NCBI GenBank assembly: GCA_946885905.1
Contig: CAMPHL010000099.1
Location: forward strand, 1 to 7,934
From: an uncultured Pseudomonadota bacterium
GTDB lineage: Bacteria; Pseudomonadota; Gammaproteobacteria; Burkholderiales; Usitatibacteraceae
DNA: 7,934 nt
Reading direction: 5' to 3'
Below are positions 7,072 through 7,934 of the stretch, in pieces. The notes under the pieces were generated by a model. That model was not told where the DNA came from. It searched no databases and was given only the letters and a program-made list of their open reading frames with translations. The position numbers and the translations under genes were made by a program. Numbering within the stretch: the first letter of the stretch is position 1; each line of letters begins with the position of its first letter.

Positions 7072-7200
7072 TGTCGCGGGGTTCACCTGCATGAGCCATG
7101 CTGGCTTTCATCCAGTAAACGGCGCAATATGCATTTGACTGGATTGGGGAATCCTGTCGATTCTTGACGGGCTAAGATGGTCAATATGTCGATATTCCAC

Positions 7201-7206
7201 AGGAGG
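7201..7206 (+). promoter_or_regulatory. Ribosome binding site of the XRE regulator
   Basis: AGGAGG with a 5-bp spacer to the GTG at 7212 fixes this non-ATG start. The in-frame codons upstream run only to a TAA at 7173-7175 and contain no ATG. Confidence 0.8.
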
Positions 7207-7211
7207 GGCCG

Positions 7212-7934
7212 GTGGGCCGCTCGCTGATCGGGCCGCGCATCCGCGACCGGCGCAAGGCCCTGGGCATCACGCAGGCGAGCCTCGCCATGCGCGTGGAGAT
7301 CTCGCCCTCGTACCTGAACCTGATCGAGGGCAACAAGAGGAACATCGGCGGCGCGCTGCTGCGCCGTATCGCCGACGAGCTCGGGCTCGCGGTCGACGAG
7401 TTCGACGGCGCGGCCGAGCGCCGCCTGCTGGCCGATCTCGTGGAGCTCGCGTCCGAGCCGCACCTGGCCGGGCTCGGCCTCGATGCGCGTTGCGCCGACG
7501 ACCTCGCCGGCCGGCACGGCGCGTGGGGCCGTGCGCTCGTGCAGTTGAATCGCCTGAGGCTCGATCGCGAACAGGCGGTGAACGCGCTCGCCGACCGCCT
7601 GAGCCACGATCCCTTCCTGGGCGAAGCGGTCCACGCCCTCCTTACCCAGGCGGCGGCGATCCGCTCGTCGGCGGAAATCCTGGAGAACGTGCCGGACCTG
7701 AAGGAAGGCGACCGCGCCCGCTTCGTGCGCTTCGTGGGTGCCGACAGCCGCAAGCTCGCGGCGGTCGCCCAGTCGCTGGCGGACTACTTCGACACGTCGC
7801 GCTCGGGCACGCGGGCGGTGACGCCCGCCGAGGAAGTCGACGACTTCCTCAGCGACCACGCGAATCATTTCCCCGCGCTCGAGCAGGCCGGTACCGCGTT
7901 GCGCGCGCAGGCTCGGCTCGACGAGGGCATCGAG
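7212..7934 (+). CDS. XRE-family transcriptional regulator, ScfR-like (3' end outside window)
   Basis: The visible 241 residues start at GTG and remain open to the window end. An N-terminal helix-turn-helix (about 8-62) reads IRDRRKALGITQASLAMRVE followed by ISPSYLNLIEGNKRNI. The SPSYLNLIE...R.I form is the hallmark of large XRE regulators that also carry an IrrE/ImmA-type segment and a C-terminal DUF2083 domain. These are the short-chain fatty acyl regulators (RamB, PrpC-type operon regulators), usually near 470 residues. The middle (about 130-195), DPFLGEAVHALLTQAAAIRSSAEIL...RFVRFVGADSRKLAAVAQSLADYF, is helical and typical of this subfamily. The effector-binding half is not in the window. 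It is divergent from the importer operon over 157 bp and close to a perfect 5-4-5 dyad, so it may regulate itself and the importer. Known members sense acyl-CoA-type metabolites; whether this one does is inference. Confidence 0.85.
   Translation, partial: MGRSLIGPRIRDRRKALGITQASLAMRVEISPSYLNLIEGNKRNIGGALLRRIADELGLAVDEFDGAAERRLLADLVELASEPHLAGLGLDARCADDLAGRHGAWGRALVQLNRLRLDREQAVNALADRLSHDPFLGEAVHALLTQAAAIRSSAEILENVPDLKEGDRARFVRFVGADSRKLAAVAQSLADYFDTSRSGTRAVTPAEEVDDFLSDHANHFPALEQAGTALRAQARLDEGIE

Larger units (their letters stand above)
7055..7211. promoter_or_regulatory. Divergent control region between the importer operon and the XRE regulator, with inverted repeats
   Basis: This 157-bp gene-free stretch is less GC-rich than its surroundings. 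It holds three dyads. ATCCAGT (7110-7116) pairs with ACTGGAT (7138-7144). GGATT-GGGG-AATCC (7141-7154) extends to 7138-7157 with one mismatch. AATAT-GTCG-ATATT (7183-7196) is perfect and lies 15 bp before the regulator's GTG. The last two share a 5-4-5 architecture. On the plus strand TTGACG (7164-7169) resembles a sigma-70 -35, but no convincing -10 follows (TATGTC at 7185-7190 gives only a 15-bp spacer). I cannot place the minus-strand promoter with confidence. The dyads are seen directly; their use as operators is inferred from position. Confidence 0.55.

Noticed and set aside
5576..7138. 520-codon open frame on the plus strand opposite the substrate-binding protein
   Set aside because: It is a shadow frame: composition is dominated by V, L, A, R, H and G, with no domain. 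The opposite strand carries a clear, family-matching protein with a signal peptide and strong SD.
7083..7868. 261-codon minus-strand open frame opposite the XRE regulator
   Set aside because: The plus strand encodes a recognisable helix-turn-helix regulator from a GTG with AGGAGG. The minus frame is Arg/Ala-rich shadow sequence and would run into the binding-protein leader.

Overview
The window is high-GC, gene-dense bacterial DNA. Its protein families and codon bias suggest a betaproteobacterium (Burkholderiales/Rhodocyclales-like), but there is no rRNA or other marker gene to settle this. All genes look chromosomal and housekeeping or metabolic. I see no transposase, integrase, phage gene, CRISPR array, tRNA or rRNA.

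Left part (1-1840): the 3' end of a LysR-type regulator (+) converges with and overlaps the end of folE2 (-), the zinc-independent type IB GTP cyclohydrolase of folate/queuosine-type pterin synthesis. folE2 is divergent from a compact FAD/NAD(P) ferredoxin-reductase-like oxidoreductase (+). The 72 bp between the two start codons is dominated by a 44-bp near-perfect palindrome. Between the oxidoreductase and the next gene (1841-2005) lies a small repeat cluster: two identical 48-bp direct repeats plus an inverted partial copy.

Central part (2006-7054): five minus-strand genes form a tight operon, read right to left. They are a Tat-type periplasmic substrate-binding protein, then LivH and LivM permeases, then LivG and LivF ATPases. 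This is a complete hydrophobic/branched-chain amino-acid (HAAT) family ABC importer. Gaps run from an 18-bp spacer down to 4-bp ATGA overlaps, so the genes are probably cotranscribed and translationally coupled. The substrate cannot be read from the sequence; amino acids, amides, urea and small carboxylates are all known for this family.

Right part (7055-7934): a 157-bp divergent control region with several inverted repeats separates the importer operon from an XRE-type regulator (+, GTG start, cut by the window end). This regulator resembles the short-chain fatty acyl regulator (ScfR-like) family. It is the obvious candidate to control the operon, itself, or both.

The window does not show an obviously new multi-gene system. 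The items most worth a second look are the 44-bp palindrome at folE2, the repeat cluster after livF, and the regulator/transporter pair with its set of dyads.
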